A stretch of DNA of 64,000 nt from Prevotellaceae bacterium UBA2852 (GCA_002350855.1 DEFM01000002.1:72467-136466), one strand, 5' to 3'; positions 53,009 to 61,868 are shown, counted from the stretch's first letter. A program made the numbers and translations. The notes: generated by a model not told the origin, from the letters alone.

Positions 53009-53029
53009 TAATTTATAATTCAAAAGAAA

Positions 53030-53530
53030 ATGAAACACCTCTTTCTATCAACAATCGCACTTATAACCCTGTTTAGTGCAACTTCCTGCCTTGATGAAGG
53101 CACAGGAACATCCACAGCGAAGACAAGCTATCTCGCCATATGCGACAGCGTGGTTTTCGCCAATTCCGAAAACGAGGTCTTTGAACCTCTGATTACTGCC
53201 ACACTCGACAGTCTGGCATACACAGGCAGCAAATCCGCCTTTCAGGAGGAAGCAACCGTAGACGTAAGCTTTCTGGGAGCAGCACGTAGCAAGTGCCACG
53301 AACAGGCAGTAGAGACCTACAACACTAAAATCAAGGGGATTACCCTCGATGTGATAAAGTCTGGAGTGTTTATTCAGGCAAAGGATTCTTTCCAGAACAT
53401 CGGCTACACATCTGCGGCCGACATTCCGCTCAGCGACTTTATCATCTATCTCGACCTGCTCTACATCCCCTCTTCACCAGCCGAAGGCATCCAGCCCTTC
53501 ACCCTCAAACTCTTCCCCAAAGCGTTGTAA
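53030..53530 (+). CDS. Small lipoprotein of unknown function
   Basis: A protein of 166 residues with a lipoprotein signal (S-A-T-S-C-L, lipidated Cys20) and a beta/alpha body that I cannot assign. It is 21 bases after ispE, so it may be cotranscribed with it, and a terminator follows at 53561. Confidence 0.75.
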   Translation: MKHLFLSTIALITLFSATSCLDEGTGTSTAKTSYLAICDSVVFANSENEVFEPLITATLDSLAYTGSKSAFQEEATVDVSFLGAARSKCHEQAVETYNTKIKGITLDVIKSGVFIQAKDSFQNIGYTSAADIPLSDFIIYLDLLYIPSSPAEGIQPFTLKLFPKAL

Positions 53531-53560
53531 GTGGTTTCAAGTATAATGAATTCTTCATTT

Positions 53561-53596
53561 AAAAGCGGTTTTCTCAAAAAATCGCTTTTTTCTTTT
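53561..53596 (+). terminator. Terminator before thrS
   Basis: AAAAGCG pairs with CGCTTTT around a 15-base loop, followed by T-rich TTCTTTT. It ends the ispE-lipoprotein transcript. Confidence 0.75.
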
Positions 53597-53624
53597 GCAA
53601 TGCGCTTGATTTGCATTAACTTTG
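53594..53624 (+). promoter_or_regulatory. thrS promoter
   Basis: TTTG (53594-53597), 19 bases, TAACTTTG (53617-53624): exact consensus. It overlaps the T-run of the preceding terminator. The leader to the ATG at 53698 is about 70 bases. Confidence 0.85.
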
Positions 53625-53697
53625 CAAAGATTTTGTGTACAAACCACATACACACACCTACACAACAGAACAAAAACTAAAAAAACAACATACACAC

Positions 53698-55641
53698 ATG
53701 ATTAAAATCACTTTTCCCGACAATAGCGTAAGGGAATACGAAGCACCTGTAACAGGACTTCAGATAGCAGAAAGCATCAGTCCTCGTCTGGCACAAGACG
53801 TAGTAGCATGTAGCGTGAACGGTGAAATCACCGAACTCAACCGTCCTATCAACAGCGATGCCACCATCAAGCTTCACAAGTTTGACGACGAAGAAGGCAA
53901 GCACGCATTCTGGCACACAAGTGCCCACCTCATGGCAGAAGCTCTGCAGGAACTCTATCCTGGCACTCAGTTCGGTATCGGACCTGCCATCGAGAACGGA
54001 TTCTACTACGACGTGATGATGCCCGAAGGTGTTAAGCTCAACGAGACAGAATTCCCAAAGATTGAGAAGAAAATGCAGGAACTCGTTGCACGCAAGGAGT
54101 CTCTTGTAAGAAACGAAATATCCAAGGCCGACGCACTCAAGTTCTTCGGCGACCGCGGTCAGACCTACAAGAACGAGCTTATTGCCGAACTTGAAGATGG
54201 TCACATCACCACCTACACTCAGGGCAACTATACCGACCTCTGCCGTGGTCCTCACCTCATGTCCACAGCTCCTATCAAGGCTGTCAAGGTGCTCTCAGTA
54301 GCTGCTGCATACTGGCGCGGCGACGAGAAGCGTCCTATGATGACACGTGTCTACGGTATCAGCTTCCCAAAGAAGAAGATGCTCGACGAGTATCTCGAGA
54401 AGCTTGAAGAAGCAAAGAAGCGCGACCACCGCAAGATCGGTAAGGACATGGAACTCTTCTTCTTCTCCGACCGCGTGGGCAAGGGACTTCCAATGTGGCT
54501 TCCAAAGGGAACAGCACTTCGCATCCGTCTGCAGGACTTCCTCCGCAAGATTCAGAAGCGTTACGGCTACCTCGAGGTAATGACTCCACACATCGGAGGC
54601 AAGAGCCTCTACGTCACTTCAGGTCACTATGCACACTACGGCAAGGACTCATTCCAGCCAATCCACACACCTGAGGAAGACGAGGAATACATGCTCAAGC
54701 CTATGAACTGCCCTCACCACTGTGAGATCTACGCAAGCCAGCCACGTTCATACAAGGACCTCCCACTCCGCATCGCAGAGTTCGGTACAGTTTACCGCTA
54801 CGAGCAGAGCGGAGAGCTTCACGGACTTACCCGCGTACGCTCATTCACTCAGGACGATGCCCACATCTTCTGTACTCCAGAACAGGTGAAGGGAGAATTC
54901 CTCCGTGTGATGGACATCATCAACATCATCTTCAAAGCACTTGACTTCCAGAACTTCGAGGCACAGATTTCGCTCCGCGACCCTAACGACAAGGAGAAGT
55001 ACATCGGTAGCGACGAAGTATGGGCAGAGGCAGAAAACGCCATCATCGAAGCATGCAAGGAGAAGGGACTCAGCGCCCGCACCGAACTTGGCGAGGCTGC
55101 ATTCTACGGACCTAAACTCGACTTCATGGTCAAGGACGCCATCGGACGCCGCTGGCAGCTCGGTACCATCCAGGTTGACTACAACCTGCCTGAGCGCTTC
55201 AAGCTCGAATACACAGGAGCCGACAACGAGAAGCACCGTCCGGTTATGATTCACCGCGCACCATTCGGTTCAATGGAACGCTTCTGCGCTGTACTCATCG
55301 AGCACACAGCAGGTCACTTCCCACTCTGGCTCACTCCAGACCAGGTTGTAGTACTGCCTATCTCAGAGAAGTTCAACGACTATGCAAAGCAAGTAAGCGA
55401 ATACCTCAACGCAAACGACGTTCGCACTATTGTTGACGACCGCAACGAGAAGATCGGACGCAAGATTCGCGACAACGAACTCAAGCGCATCCCTTACATG
55501 CTCGTCGTTGGTGAGAAGGAAGCAGCCGAAGGCACAGTTAGTGTCCGCAAGCAAGGCGAAGGCGACCAGGGCAGCATGAAGTTCGAAGATTTCGCTCAGA
55601 AAATCAACGACGAAGTGCGTAGCATGACAGAAAACTTCTAA
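53698..55641 (+). CDS. thrS: Threonine-tRNA ligase
   Basis: Class II aminoacyl-tRNA synthetase of 647 residues. It has a TGS domain (about 1-60), the N2 editing domain with H-T-S-A-H-L-M-A-E and Y-T-D-L-C-R-G-P-H, the catalytic core with the zinc-site M-N-C-P-H-H, and the anticodon-binding C-terminus. The start at 53698 (M-I-K-I-T-F) matches the TGS domain start. An upstream frame to 53635 is not used because it lies in the leader. Confidence 0.97.
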   Translation: MIKITFPDNSVREYEAPVTGLQIAESISPRLAQDVVACSVNGEITELNRPINSDATIKLHKFDDEEGKHAFWHTSAHLMAEALQELYPGTQFGIGPAIENGFYYDVMMPEGVKLNETEFPKIEKKMQELVARKESLVRNEISKADALKFFGDRGQTYKNELIAELEDGHITTYTQGNYTDLCRGPHLMSTAPIKAVKVLSVAAAYWRGDEKRPMMTRVYGISFPKKKMLDEYLEKLEEAKKRDHRKIGKDMELFFFSDRVGKGLPMWLPKGTALRIRLQDFLRKIQKRYGYLEVMTPHIGGKSLYVTSGHYAHYGKDSFQPIHTPEEDEEYMLKPMNCPHHCEIYASQPRSYKDLPLRIAEFGTVYRYEQSGELHGLTRVRSFTQDDAHIFCTPEQVKGEFLRVMDIINIIFKALDFQNFEAQISLRDPNDKEKYIGSDEVWAEAENAIIEACKEKGLSARTELGEAAFYGPKLDFMVKDAIGRRWQLGTIQVDYNLPERFKLEYTGADNEKHRPVMIHRAPFGSMERFCAVLIEHTAGHFPLWLTPDQVVVLPISEKFNDYAKQVSEYLNANDVRTIVDDRNEKIGRKIRDNELKRIPYMLVVGEKEAAEGTVSVRKQGEGDQGSMKFEDFAQKINDEVRSMTENF

Positions 55642-55710
55642 AAAGTTGACAACAACAAGGTGCAAAATTGCTTATATTCAGCTGCAAAAACAAAAGAAAT
55701 TGAATTTTTG

Positions 55711-55742
55711 TTTTGTATTGTGCTCGCTTATTCGTAACGTTG
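55711..55742 (+). promoter_or_regulatory. Degenerate promoter copy upstream of infC
   Basis: TTTG (55712-55715), 19 bases, TAACGTTG (55735-55742). It is a near-identical copy of the downstream promoter at 55801-55831, with a G in place of T in the -7 box. It probably has little or no activity. Confidence 0.65.
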
Positions 55743-55799
55743 AGCTGACGCTCGAAGTTACTCACGTTCGGCAATAAAAATAAAAAAAGTTAAATTTTA
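55743..55799. repeat. Spacer of the duplicated promoter element
   Basis: Sequence between the two copies contains GAGCTGACGCTCGAAG and TACTCACGTTCGGC segments with self-complementary parts, then an A-rich stretch. No gene is seen. The whole gap (55642-55851) holds only this duplicated element. Confidence 0.45.
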
Positions 55800-55800
55800 T

Positions 55801-55831
55801 TTTGTATTGCGCTCACTTATTCGTAACTTTG
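55801..55831 (+). promoter_or_regulatory. infC promoter
   Basis: TTTG (55801-55804), 19 bases, TAACTTTG (55824-55831): exact consensus. The start codon is 20 bases after the -7 box, so the leader is very short. Confidence 0.85.
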
Positions 55832-55851
55832 CACCTTGAATTTGAAAATAA

Positions 55852-56484
55852 ATGAAGGTAGACAACAAAAAACAACAACCGCAGTACCGAATCAACGAAC
55901 AGATTAGAGTACGTGAAGTGCGAATTGTAGGCGATGACATAGAGTCAGCAGTAATGCCTATTCAGGACGCCCTCAAGCTTGCACAGGAAAAAGAAGTGGA
56001 TCTCGTGGAGATTTCCGCCAACGCCAATCCACCCGTTTGCCGCCTCATCGATTACTCCAAGTTCCTCTATCAGTTGAAGAAGAAACAAAAGGAGATGAAG
56101 GCAAAACAGGTGAAGGTAGAAGTGAAGGAAATCCGATTCGGACCACAAACTGCCGATGCTGACTACAACTTCAAACTCAAGCACGCCATAGGCTTCATCA
56201 ACGAAGGCAACAAAGTAAAAGCCTACGTCTTCTTCAAAGGACGCTCCATCGTGTTCAAGGAGCAAGGCGAGGTACTCCTTCTGCGTTTTGCCAACGACCT
56301 TGAGGAAATTGCCAAAGTAGAAAGCATGCCTACCCTCGAAGGCAAACGAATGAGCATCATCCTCTCACCCAAGAAAGCCGGCCAGCCAAAGAAGAGCCAG
56401 CAGCGCCGCGACGAAGAGAAAGCACAAGTTGCCACTCAATCCGCTCCCGCCGCTGAAGCAGAGGAAACCGAAGCTGAAGAATAA
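55852..56484 (+). CDS. infC: Translation initiation factor IF-3
   Basis: Binds the 30S subunit and checks start-codon pairing. The 210 residues have the IF-3 N-domain ([13 protein letters not shown]) and C-domain ([26 protein letters not shown]). An Ala/Glu-rich tail follows. The start is ATG, not the AUU used for autoregulation in E. coli. Confidence 0.96.
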   Translation: MKVDNKKQQPQYRINEQIRVREVRIVGDDIESAVMPIQDALKLAQEKEVDLVEISANANPPVCRLIDYSKFLYQLKKKQKEMKAKQVKVEVKEIRFGPQTADADYNFKLKHAIGFINEGNKVKAYVFFKGRSIVFKEQGEVLLLRFANDLEEIAKVESMPTLEGKRMSIILSPKKAGQPKKSQQRRDEEKAQVATQSAPAAEAEETEAEE

Positions 56485-56568
56485 GAACAGCAAAAAAAAA
56501 CAAAGGGTGCGTAACGTCCTGGTATATACGTTGCCACCATAATTAAATAACTAAAACAAACAAAAAAA

Positions 56569-56766
56569 ATGCCAAAAGTTAAAACCAAAGCAGCTGCCAA
56601 GAAGCGTTTCAAGCTCACTGGCACAGGAAAGATCAAGCGTCAGCACGCTTACCACAGCCACATTCTCACAAAGAAGACTAAGAAGCAAAAGCGTAACCTC
56701 GACCACTCTACAATCGTAGTAAGTGCAAACGTTAAGCAAGTTCGTGACCTTCTTTGCCTGCGTTAA
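56569..56766 (+). CDS. rpmI: 50S ribosomal protein L35
   Basis: 65 residues with M-P-K-V-K-T-K and [16 protein letters not shown], the L35 hallmark. The length is normal. It is 84 bases after infC in the conserved infC-rpmI-rplT order. Confidence 0.96.
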   Translation: MPKVKTKAAAKKRFKLTGTGKIKRQHAYHSHILTKKTKKQKRNLDHSTIVVSANVKQVRDLLCLR

Positions 56767-56886
56767 AAAACAAATCTTTCCAAAAATCAATTAAAGTTTA
56801 ACCGAGTGTTTAGCCCACAAGACCAATAACAAAACTACGAGAGATTCGTAACACATTGGCGCTAACATTCAAAAAGAATCAAAATT

Positions 56887-57231
56887 ATGCCAAGATCAGT
56901 AAACCACGTAGCATCACGTGCAAGAAGAAAAAAGATTTTGAAGCGCGTTAAGGGTCAGTTTGGTGCCCGCAAGAATGTGTGGACCGTTGCCAAAAACGCA
57001 TACGAAAAAGGACTTACCTACGCATACGTAGGACGCAAGCTCAAGAAGCGTCAGTTCCGTGCACTCTGGATTCAGCGTATCAACGCTGCTGCCCGTCTCG
57101 AAGGCATGTCTTACAGCCAGCTCATGGGTGCAATCCACAAGGCAGGAATCGAAATCAACCGCAAGACTCTTGCTAACCTTGCAATGAACAACTTCGACGC
57201 ATTCAAGGCAATCGTAGACAAAGTGAAGTAA
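56887..57231 (+). CDS. rplT: 50S ribosomal protein L20
   Basis: 114 residues: [15 protein letters not shown], then G-Q-F-G-A-R-K-N and R-K-L-K-K-R-Q-F-R. This is the third gene of the conserved cluster. The 120-base gap after rpmI shows no hairpin I could call an L20 leader. A strong terminator follows. Confidence 0.96.
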   Translation: MPRSVNHVASRARRKKILKRVKGQFGARKNVWTVAKNAYEKGLTYAYVGRKLKKRQFRALWIQRINAAARLEGMSYSQLMGAIHKAGIEINRKTLANLAMNNFDAFKAIVDKVK

Positions 57232-57255
57232 ACACACACTCCTACTTCATACTTA

Positions 57256-57290
57256 AAGCCTCGCAACCATTACGGTAGCGAGGCTTTTTT
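57256..57290 (+). terminator. Terminator of the infC-rpmI-rplT operon
   Basis: AAGCCTCGC pairs with GCGAGGCTT, a nine-base-pair stem, followed by T residues. Confidence 0.92.
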
Positions 57291-57309
57291 GTTTTTAGGA
57301 ATCTCCTCC

Positions 57310-57375
57310 GCAGTCTACAAATATTTCTGGCGCAGAGGTAAAATATTTCTGGCACAGTGTAAATTATTTTTCACC
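57310..57375. repeat. Short direct repeats after rplT
   Basis: AAATATTTCTGGCGCAG and AAATATTTCTGGCACAG recur about 28 bases apart, next to the larger palindromic region. Nothing else is recognised. Confidence 0.55.
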
Positions 57376-57449
57376 GTAGTGTTTTTTGAAATACACTTAA
57401 GTCTTTTTCATACTCACACTACGGTGGTTTTTTGAAAAGACTTAAGTTA
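57376..57449. repeat. Interleaved palindromic/direct repeat (family D)
   Basis: Two units each consist of a CAC....GTG block, a TTTTTTGAAA run and ACTTAAGT. CACCGTAGTG is the inverse of CACTACGGTG, and ACTTAAGTCTTTTTC is inverse to GAAAAGACTTAAGT. Because the arms alternate (A-B-A'-B'), the element can be read as direct repeats or as a pseudoknot-like fold. It shares the CACCG/TTTTTTGAAA words with 27391-27434 and 11581-11656. Confidence 0.6.
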
Positions 57450-57551
57450 TAGACTTGCCACACTTCGCTGAAAAGTTCTTAAGACTACAGACGTAGTGAA
57501 CCAAAATGATAATTATATCTTCTACAACTATCCGCAAATTTAAACAATTCT

Positions 57552-57583
57552 TTTGGATTTATCAATTATTCTTAATAATTTTG
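57552..57583 (+). promoter_or_regulatory. Promoter of the Sel1-lipoprotein pair
   Basis: TTTG (57552-57555), 20 bases, TAATTTTG (57576-57583). Good consensus, about 50 bases before the Sel1-like gene. Confidence 0.7.
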
Positions 57584-57635
57584 CCAACAGCTAGAACTAC
57601 AAGAAAGACTACAAACAACTAATAACACATATATT

Positions 57636-58250
57636 ATGAAAAAGATTATATTGACTTTTGCAGTTTGCCTCTTCGCAAACTTAGCTACCGCACAAAATCT
57701 TGATGAATTGCGCAAGGCAGGCTTGGATGCATATAATGCAAAGAACTACACATTAGCTTTTAAGACATGGTTGAAAGCCGCCAATTTGGGACATATAACC
57801 AGCCAAAGCGATGTAGGCACATGCTACGAATTCGGAGAAGGAGTGGAGAAAAATATTGAAAAAGCCATGTTCTGGTATCAGAAAGCAGCAAATCATGGAA
57901 ATGCAATCGCCCAATTAAGGCTTGGATATCTCTACGAACACGGCGAAGGTATTGAAAAAGATCTTTTCTCAGCTGTAAAATGGTATACAAAATCTGCAGA
58001 ACAGGGTAATGCTGAGGCTATGTGGCGATTAGGTATGACTTATTTTGAAGAAGATGACGAGAAGTGTGTGTCGTGGGTGACAAAATCCGCAGACAAAGGA
58101 TATTCAGAGGCACAATTCTGGTTGGGTTTTATGTATGAAAATGGTGATGGTGTTCCTGTAAATGAATCAAAAGCCATTTATTGGTATAAGAAAGCTGCCA
58201 GCCAGGGACATAAAGATGCCATCGAACATTTAAAACAAATTTCAGAATAA
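57636..58250 (+). CDS. Exported Sel1-repeat protein
   Basis: A protein of 204 residues with a signal peptide (about 1-20, ending A-T-A-Q) and four or so Sel1-like repeats with A-x-x-x-L-G-x-x-Y-x-x-G-x-G-V and A-x-x-W-Y-x-K-A-A patterns. Such repeats bind proteins and are found in many exported scaffolds. The gene is A+T-rich compared with its ribosomal neighbours. It is followed six bases later by a lipoprotein gene, and the pair may be functionally linked. The role is unknown. Confidence 0.82.
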   Translation: MKKIILTFAVCLFANLATAQNLDELRKAGLDAYNAKNYTLAFKTWLKAANLGHITSQSDVGTCYEFGEGVEKNIEKAMFWYQKAANHGNAIAQLRLGYLYEHGEGIEKDLFSAVKWYTKSAEQGNAEAMWRLGMTYFEEDDEKCVSWVTKSADKGYSEAQFWLGFMYENGDGVPVNESKAIYWYKKAASQGHKDAIEHLKQISE

Positions 58251-58256
58251 AAAAAC

Positions 58257-58931
58257 ATGAAAAAAGTATTAAAAACTATAGCTTTGGCTTCTTTTACAAT
58301 TGCGATAGCATGTGGTGAATCGTCTAAGACTAATGGCTCAGACATTAATCAATCAGAATCAGCAAACGAAATGAAAGAAGAATATACGGGGGACTGGATG
58401 GAAATTGCTCAAAACGATGAGTTTGGTAATCCTACCGATAATAAGATTATTGCAATAAAGGGACAAGGTAGTTATTCAAACTCGGCAACGACAAGTGCAG
58501 AACTAACAGCTTATCTTGTTGTTGATACTGCATTTATGAGCTTAAATTTATTAAAGCATGGGAATTATCCAGTTACTGATGAGAACACACTAATCTTGAA
58601 AATTAAAGACGAACAGGGCAAAAAACATGAGTTTGGTTTTCTGCATGCTGATAAAAGCGGTAATATCATAATTTACAGACGAGGACAAGGCTTTATTCAT
58701 AGTCTTAACAAAGCTTTGGGTGACGATGCTGTAAAAAGGACAGACGTGGAAAGCGATTGGCGTTGTGAAGGCCTATATGGAGATGAATGTTACGACATGG
58801 TTTTTGAGATTCTCAGAAACAACAAAAACATCTCACTATCTGTAGTAAACAAAGGAGAGCCAGACACATACCTCTTCAAACTACACACAGAGGGATTCGC
58901 TGCTGCTTTCAAGAAAGTATATGGGATTTAA
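58257..58931 (+). CDS. Lipoprotein of unknown function
   Basis: A protein of 224 residues with a lipoprotein signal (I-A-I-A-C-G, lipidated Cys19), a Ser/Asn/Glu linker and a mixed domain. No family is recognised. It is cotranscribed with the Sel1-repeat gene six bases upstream and closed by a terminator. The sequence is clearly A+T-rich, suggesting recent acquisition or relaxed codon use. Confidence 0.75.
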   Translation: MKKVLKTIALASFTIAIACGESSKTNGSDINQSESANEMKEEYTGDWMEIAQNDEFGNPTDNKIIAIKGQGSYSNSATTSAELTAYLVVDTAFMSLNLLKHGNYPVTDENTLILKIKDEQGKKHEFGFLHADKSGNIIIYRRGQGFIHSLNKALGDDAVKRTDVESDWRCEGLYGDECYDMVFEILRNNKNISLSVVNKGEPDTYLFKLHTEGFAAAFKKVYGI

Positions 58932-58947
58932 AATTACAAATAATCTT

Positions 58948-58981
58948 CGGCTCCCTGTTCTTACGGGGAGCCGTTGTTTTT
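58948..58981 (+). terminator. Terminator of the Sel1-lipoprotein pair
   Basis: CGGCTCCC pairs with GGGAGCCG, an eight-base-pair stem, followed by TTGTTTTT. Confidence 0.9.
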
Positions 58982-59175
58982 GTGGGCGGCGGTGAAGAAT
59001 GAATAGAACGGGACCTCGTATCTAAAATGCGAGGCGCTATGGGTACGAGGCGATTGGGTTCATTTTTCAAAGGCAAGGCTTTGAGGATTCATGGGGAAGC
59101 GCTATATTAGCCTGTGAAATTATTAACCATAATCAATACTATGACTGAAGGCATTAGGAAAGAAAAGTGCATAGC
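58982..59175. repeat. Palindromic sequences near a transposase remnant
   Basis: No gene. CCTCG and CGAGG pair around a ten-base loop near 59014-59034, with a second complementary TACGAGG at 59044-59050. These small palindromes could be REP-like elements of the RAYT remnant that follows. Confidence 0.4.
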
Positions 59176-59298
59176 ATGAAGCGGAGAAGCTTAACGCATG
59201 ACTATAGTCTTAAGGGAATTTACCATATCACCCTTAGCGTGGCTAAGGGGCTTAGGCATCCGCTTGGACGGATGACTGGTGGAAGATTGAAGAACTGA
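59176..59298 (+). pseudogene. Remnant of an IS200/RAYT-like transposase N-terminus
   Basis: A 40-codon open frame reads M-K-R-R-S-L-T-H-D-Y-S, then G-I-Y-H-I-T-L-S-V-A and H-P-L-G-R-M-T-G, then stops. The G-I-Y-H-I-T-L followed by P-L-G-R/K-x-x-G is what I recognise as the start of REP-associated tyrosine transposases. The HUH and catalytic Tyr regions are missing, so it is a decayed fragment. Two hairpins (CCCTTAGC/GCTAAGGG and CATCCG/CGGATG) overlap its coding sequence. The call is from memory of the family. Confidence 0.5.
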
Positions 59299-59350
59299 AA
59301 GCTAAATAATACAACTTTCATACGTATTTGATTCAAGTTGAAAAAAATGC

Positions 59351-59752
59351 TTATTCTTTTTTATTCTTCCGGATGAGTTTGCGTGAATAGAGGAACAGGA
59401 GGACGGAGACGGTCCAGAGAGCGATACACAGCAAAGACTGGTTGAGCTTGCCGCTGAAGATGATGTCCTTGGAAAGGATATCGGCTACGTAATAGGTATC
59501 TACCACCGCTCCCACAAAGAACAATCCGCAGAGAATCACCATGGTCATGACATAGCCTTTCAACTGGAGAATCTTTTTCTTGAAAACGAACGAAAGGATT
59601 GACAATATCCACAGGACTGCCGACCACACATAGAGCAATGGAACCCAGTCGTGAGGAACGCGTTTAGTTGCCTCCTCAATTGTCCAGACAGTCATAAGGA
59701 GGGTTGCAGCCACAAGGATTGTCTGGAAGAAAATAAAGAAATATCGTTTCAT
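59351..59752 (-). CDS. Small integral membrane protein
   Basis: A protein of 133 residues with four predicted helices (about 5-25, 38-57, 67-88 and 105-122), a basic tail (R-K-L-I-R-K-N-K-K) and no recognised domain. An ATG nine bases upstream is also in frame. It is just downstream of porQ (21-base gap) and may be cotranscribed with it, but no T9SS role is shown by the sequence. Confidence 0.72.
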   Translation of the reverse strand: MKRYFFIFFQTILVAATLLMTVWTIEEATKRVPHDWVPLLYVWSAVLWILSILSFVFKKKILQLKGYVMTMVILCGLFFVGAVVDTYYVADILSKDIIFSGKLNQSLLCIALWTVSVLLFLYSRKLIRKNKKE

Positions 59753-59773
59753 ATTAGTCAATAAACCAGTCTT

Positions 59774-60751
59774 TTACAGAGAATAACTCAAGTTAACCAT
59801 GAACGAAGATGAAGACACATGGTACTTGGCATAAGCAAGTCCTATCTTTATCTTCTTGACGTTCAATCCGGCTCCGAGGGAGAATCCTGCCCAATGGCTA
59901 GAATCGAGGACTTTCATCTCGTAGCCACGACGGAAACTGTAGCCAAGCGACAGCCATGTCTGCGACGAAGGGAAGATGTCGGCTCCTAAGGCAAAGTGAT
60001 TGAGGAAGCGTTTGCCGGAGCTTAGCTTCTCGCCTTGCACGGCGTAGTAGTCCTTGTCCCAATGTGTGAGATCCTGCATGGTGAAGGAGAGGCGAATAGG
60101 CGCATTTGAGAAGTCGAAGCTCATTCCCGCAACAAGGTTGAAGGGCAGCTTCACAGCCTTGTCGTAGAGAGGGTCAACCTCGCCACCGAGGTTCTGAGCC
60201 ACAAGTCCGAAGGAGATGCCATTGTCGCCGTCGAAGTAGTTCAGACCGATGTCGCTGGCAATGGCTGTAGACTTGAATTCTCCGTAGTTAGACAGAAGGG
60301 CTTTGACCTGTACACCTCCCGACCACCGGTCTGTGAGCATATAGGTATAGCCTGCCTGAACAGCGATGTCGCTTGCTGAGAACTCGCCTATCTGCTCGAA
60401 ATCGGCTGTGGTTTCCTTCATCTTGCCGTAGTTGATGACCTGTCCGGCAAACGACCACGTGCCACGTTCACGATACTGCTTGACAAAGGCCGCAGAGAGT
60501 TTATTGGAACTCTGCATGTAGGACATATAGTTAAGATTGAGAGTCTTGTCGCTGACATTGGACAGGAGTGCAGGATTGCTGAAAAGCAGAGTTGCATCGT
60601 CCTCGATTATGGACACGTTGTTTCCGCCCAATGCCGCAGAATGTGCGGAAGTGGGGATGTTCATAAATTCGTAGCCCGTATGTCCCGTCTGTGCCTTGAC
60701 GGCAGAGAGGGAACCAAGAATCAATGCCAATGACAGAAAGAAGCGTCTCAT
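59774..60751 (-). CDS. porQ: Type IX secretion system protein PorQ
   Basis: An outer-membrane beta-barrel of 325 residues with a signal peptide (about 1-20, ending V-K-A-Q). The mature start G-Y-E-F-M-N-I-P-T-S-A-H-S-A-A-L-G-G-N-N and D-D-A-T-L-L-F-S-N-P-A-L-L-S is the PorQ pattern. PorQ works with PorZ, PorU and PorV in attachment of T9SS cargo. The start at 60751 avoids overlap with meaB; an in-frame ATG at 60763 would overlap it. Confidence 0.88.
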   Translation of the reverse strand: MRRFFLSLALILGSLSAVKAQTGHTGYEFMNIPTSAHSAALGGNNVSIIEDDATLLFSNPALLSNVSDKTLNLNYMSYMQSSNKLSAAFVKQYRERGTWSFAGQVINYGKMKETTADFEQIGEFSASDIAVQAGYTYMLTDRWSGGVQVKALLSNYGEFKSTAIASDIGLNYFDGDNGISFGLVAQNLGGEVDPLYDKAVKLPFNLVAGMSFDFSNAPIRLSFTMQDLTHWDKDYYAVQGEKLSSGKRFLNHFALGADIFPSSQTWLSLGYSFRRGYEMKVLDSSHWAGFSLGAGLNVKKIKIGLAYAKYHVSSSSFMVNLSYSL

Positions 60752-60755
60752 CGTC

Positions 60756-61868
60756 TTAACCATTAATCATTTTCAGTTCATCGTAATACATGTCGAGTAG
60801 GTTCTTTGCCGCAACAAACGAGGTGACCTTGCCGTCGAGAACCTGTTTCTCCATATCGCCAATGGTCTGCCTGACGTTCTTGTTGTGATAGAAGCCGTTG
60901 CGCAGCTGCTCGTTGATACTCTCGTACATCCAGTACTTTGCCTGTTCGTTGCGGCGGAACTGGAAGTAACCGTTCTTCTTGACGAAATCGACATAGTCGA
61001 AAATCATCTTGAGAATCTCATCTATACCCAGCGAATAGAAGCCTGAATAGCAGAGCACCTTGGGTGTCCATCCGCTGTCGGGCATCGGGAAGAGAAGGAG
61101 TGCGTTGCGGAACTGAGTGGCTGCAAGCTGCGCCTTGTCCACATTGTCGCCATCGGCTTTGTTGATTACGATGCCGTCGGCTATCTCCATGATTCCGCGC
61201 TTGATTCCCTGCAGTTCGTCGCCCGTTCCTGCCAACTGAATGAGCAGGAAGAAATCCACCATGGAATGGCAGGCGGTCTCGCTCTGCCCCACTCCTACTG
61301 TCTCCACGAAGATGTTGTTGTAGCCAGCCGCCTCACAAAGGATGATGGTCTCACGTGTCTTGCGAGCCACGCCACCAAGACTGCCTGCCGTGGGCGAAGG
61401 GCGAATGAACGACTTGGGATGTACGGAGAGCTTCTCCATACGAGTCTTGTCGCCAAGAATACTTCCCTTGGTCTTCTCGCTGCTTGGGTCGATGGCGAGT
61501 ACGGCAAGCTTTCCTCCGTAGTTGTCGAGAAGGTGAACTCCGAACGCGTCGATGCTGGTACTCTTTCCTGCACCGGGAACTCCGCTTATGCCTACACGGA
61601 CGGAATTGCCACTGAACGGCAGACATTTCTCAATAACCTCCTGGGCAACGACCTGGTGCTCGGGCAAGGTGCTCTCGACAAGAGTGACCGCCTGACTCAG
61701 TTTGGTGACGTCTCCACGCAGAATACCCTCCACATACTCATTGACCGTAAAAAGCGCCTGACGTTTCTTACGGAGTTTCTTCAAGTAAGGGTTTACTATC
61801 GAAGGCTGTGCCACACCGGCATTGACTTGAAGACCTGCATATTCTGAACTATTCTCGGGATGATCCAT
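60756..61868 (-). CDS. meaB: MeaB/ArgK-family GTPase, methylmalonyl-CoA mutase chaperone
   Basis: A GTPase of 370 residues that protects and reactivates the B12-dependent methylmalonyl-CoA mutase. Walker A reads G-V-P-G-A-G-K-S-T, E-T-V-G-V-G-Q-S-E gives the switch region, and N-K-A-D-G-D-N the base specificity. This fits succinate/propionate metabolism in Bacteroidales. The mutase genes are not in the window. A partial family-B repeat lies in the 94-base gap upstream, after deoD. Confidence 0.92.
   Translation of the reverse strand: MDHPENSSEYAGLQVNAGVAQPSIVNPYLKKLRKKRQALFTVNEYVEGILRGDVTKLSQAVTLVESTLPEHQVVAQEVIEKCLPFSGNSVRVGISGVPGAGKSTSIDAFGVHLLDNYGGKLAVLAIDPSSEKTKGSILGDKTRMEKLSVHPKSFIRPSPTAGSLGGVARKTRETIILCEAAGYNNIFVETVGVGQSETACHSMVDFFLLIQLAGTGDELQGIKRGIMEIADGIVINKADGDNVDKAQLAATQFRNALLLFPMPDSGWTPKVLCYSGFYSLGIDEILKMIFDYVDFVKKNGYFQFRRNEQAKYWMYESINEQLRNGFYHNKNVRQTIGDMEKQVLDGKVTSFVAAKNLLDMYYDELKMING

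Noticed and set aside
56485..56886. Possible L20 autoregulatory leader around rpmI
   Set aside because: I could not find a convincing hairpin or pseudoknot matching the known L20 leaders; left unannotated.
58982..59175. Structured noncoding RNA or riboswitch
   Set aside because: Hairpins are present, but no conserved aptamer blocks; the adjoining transposase-like frame makes REP-like palindromes the simpler explanation.
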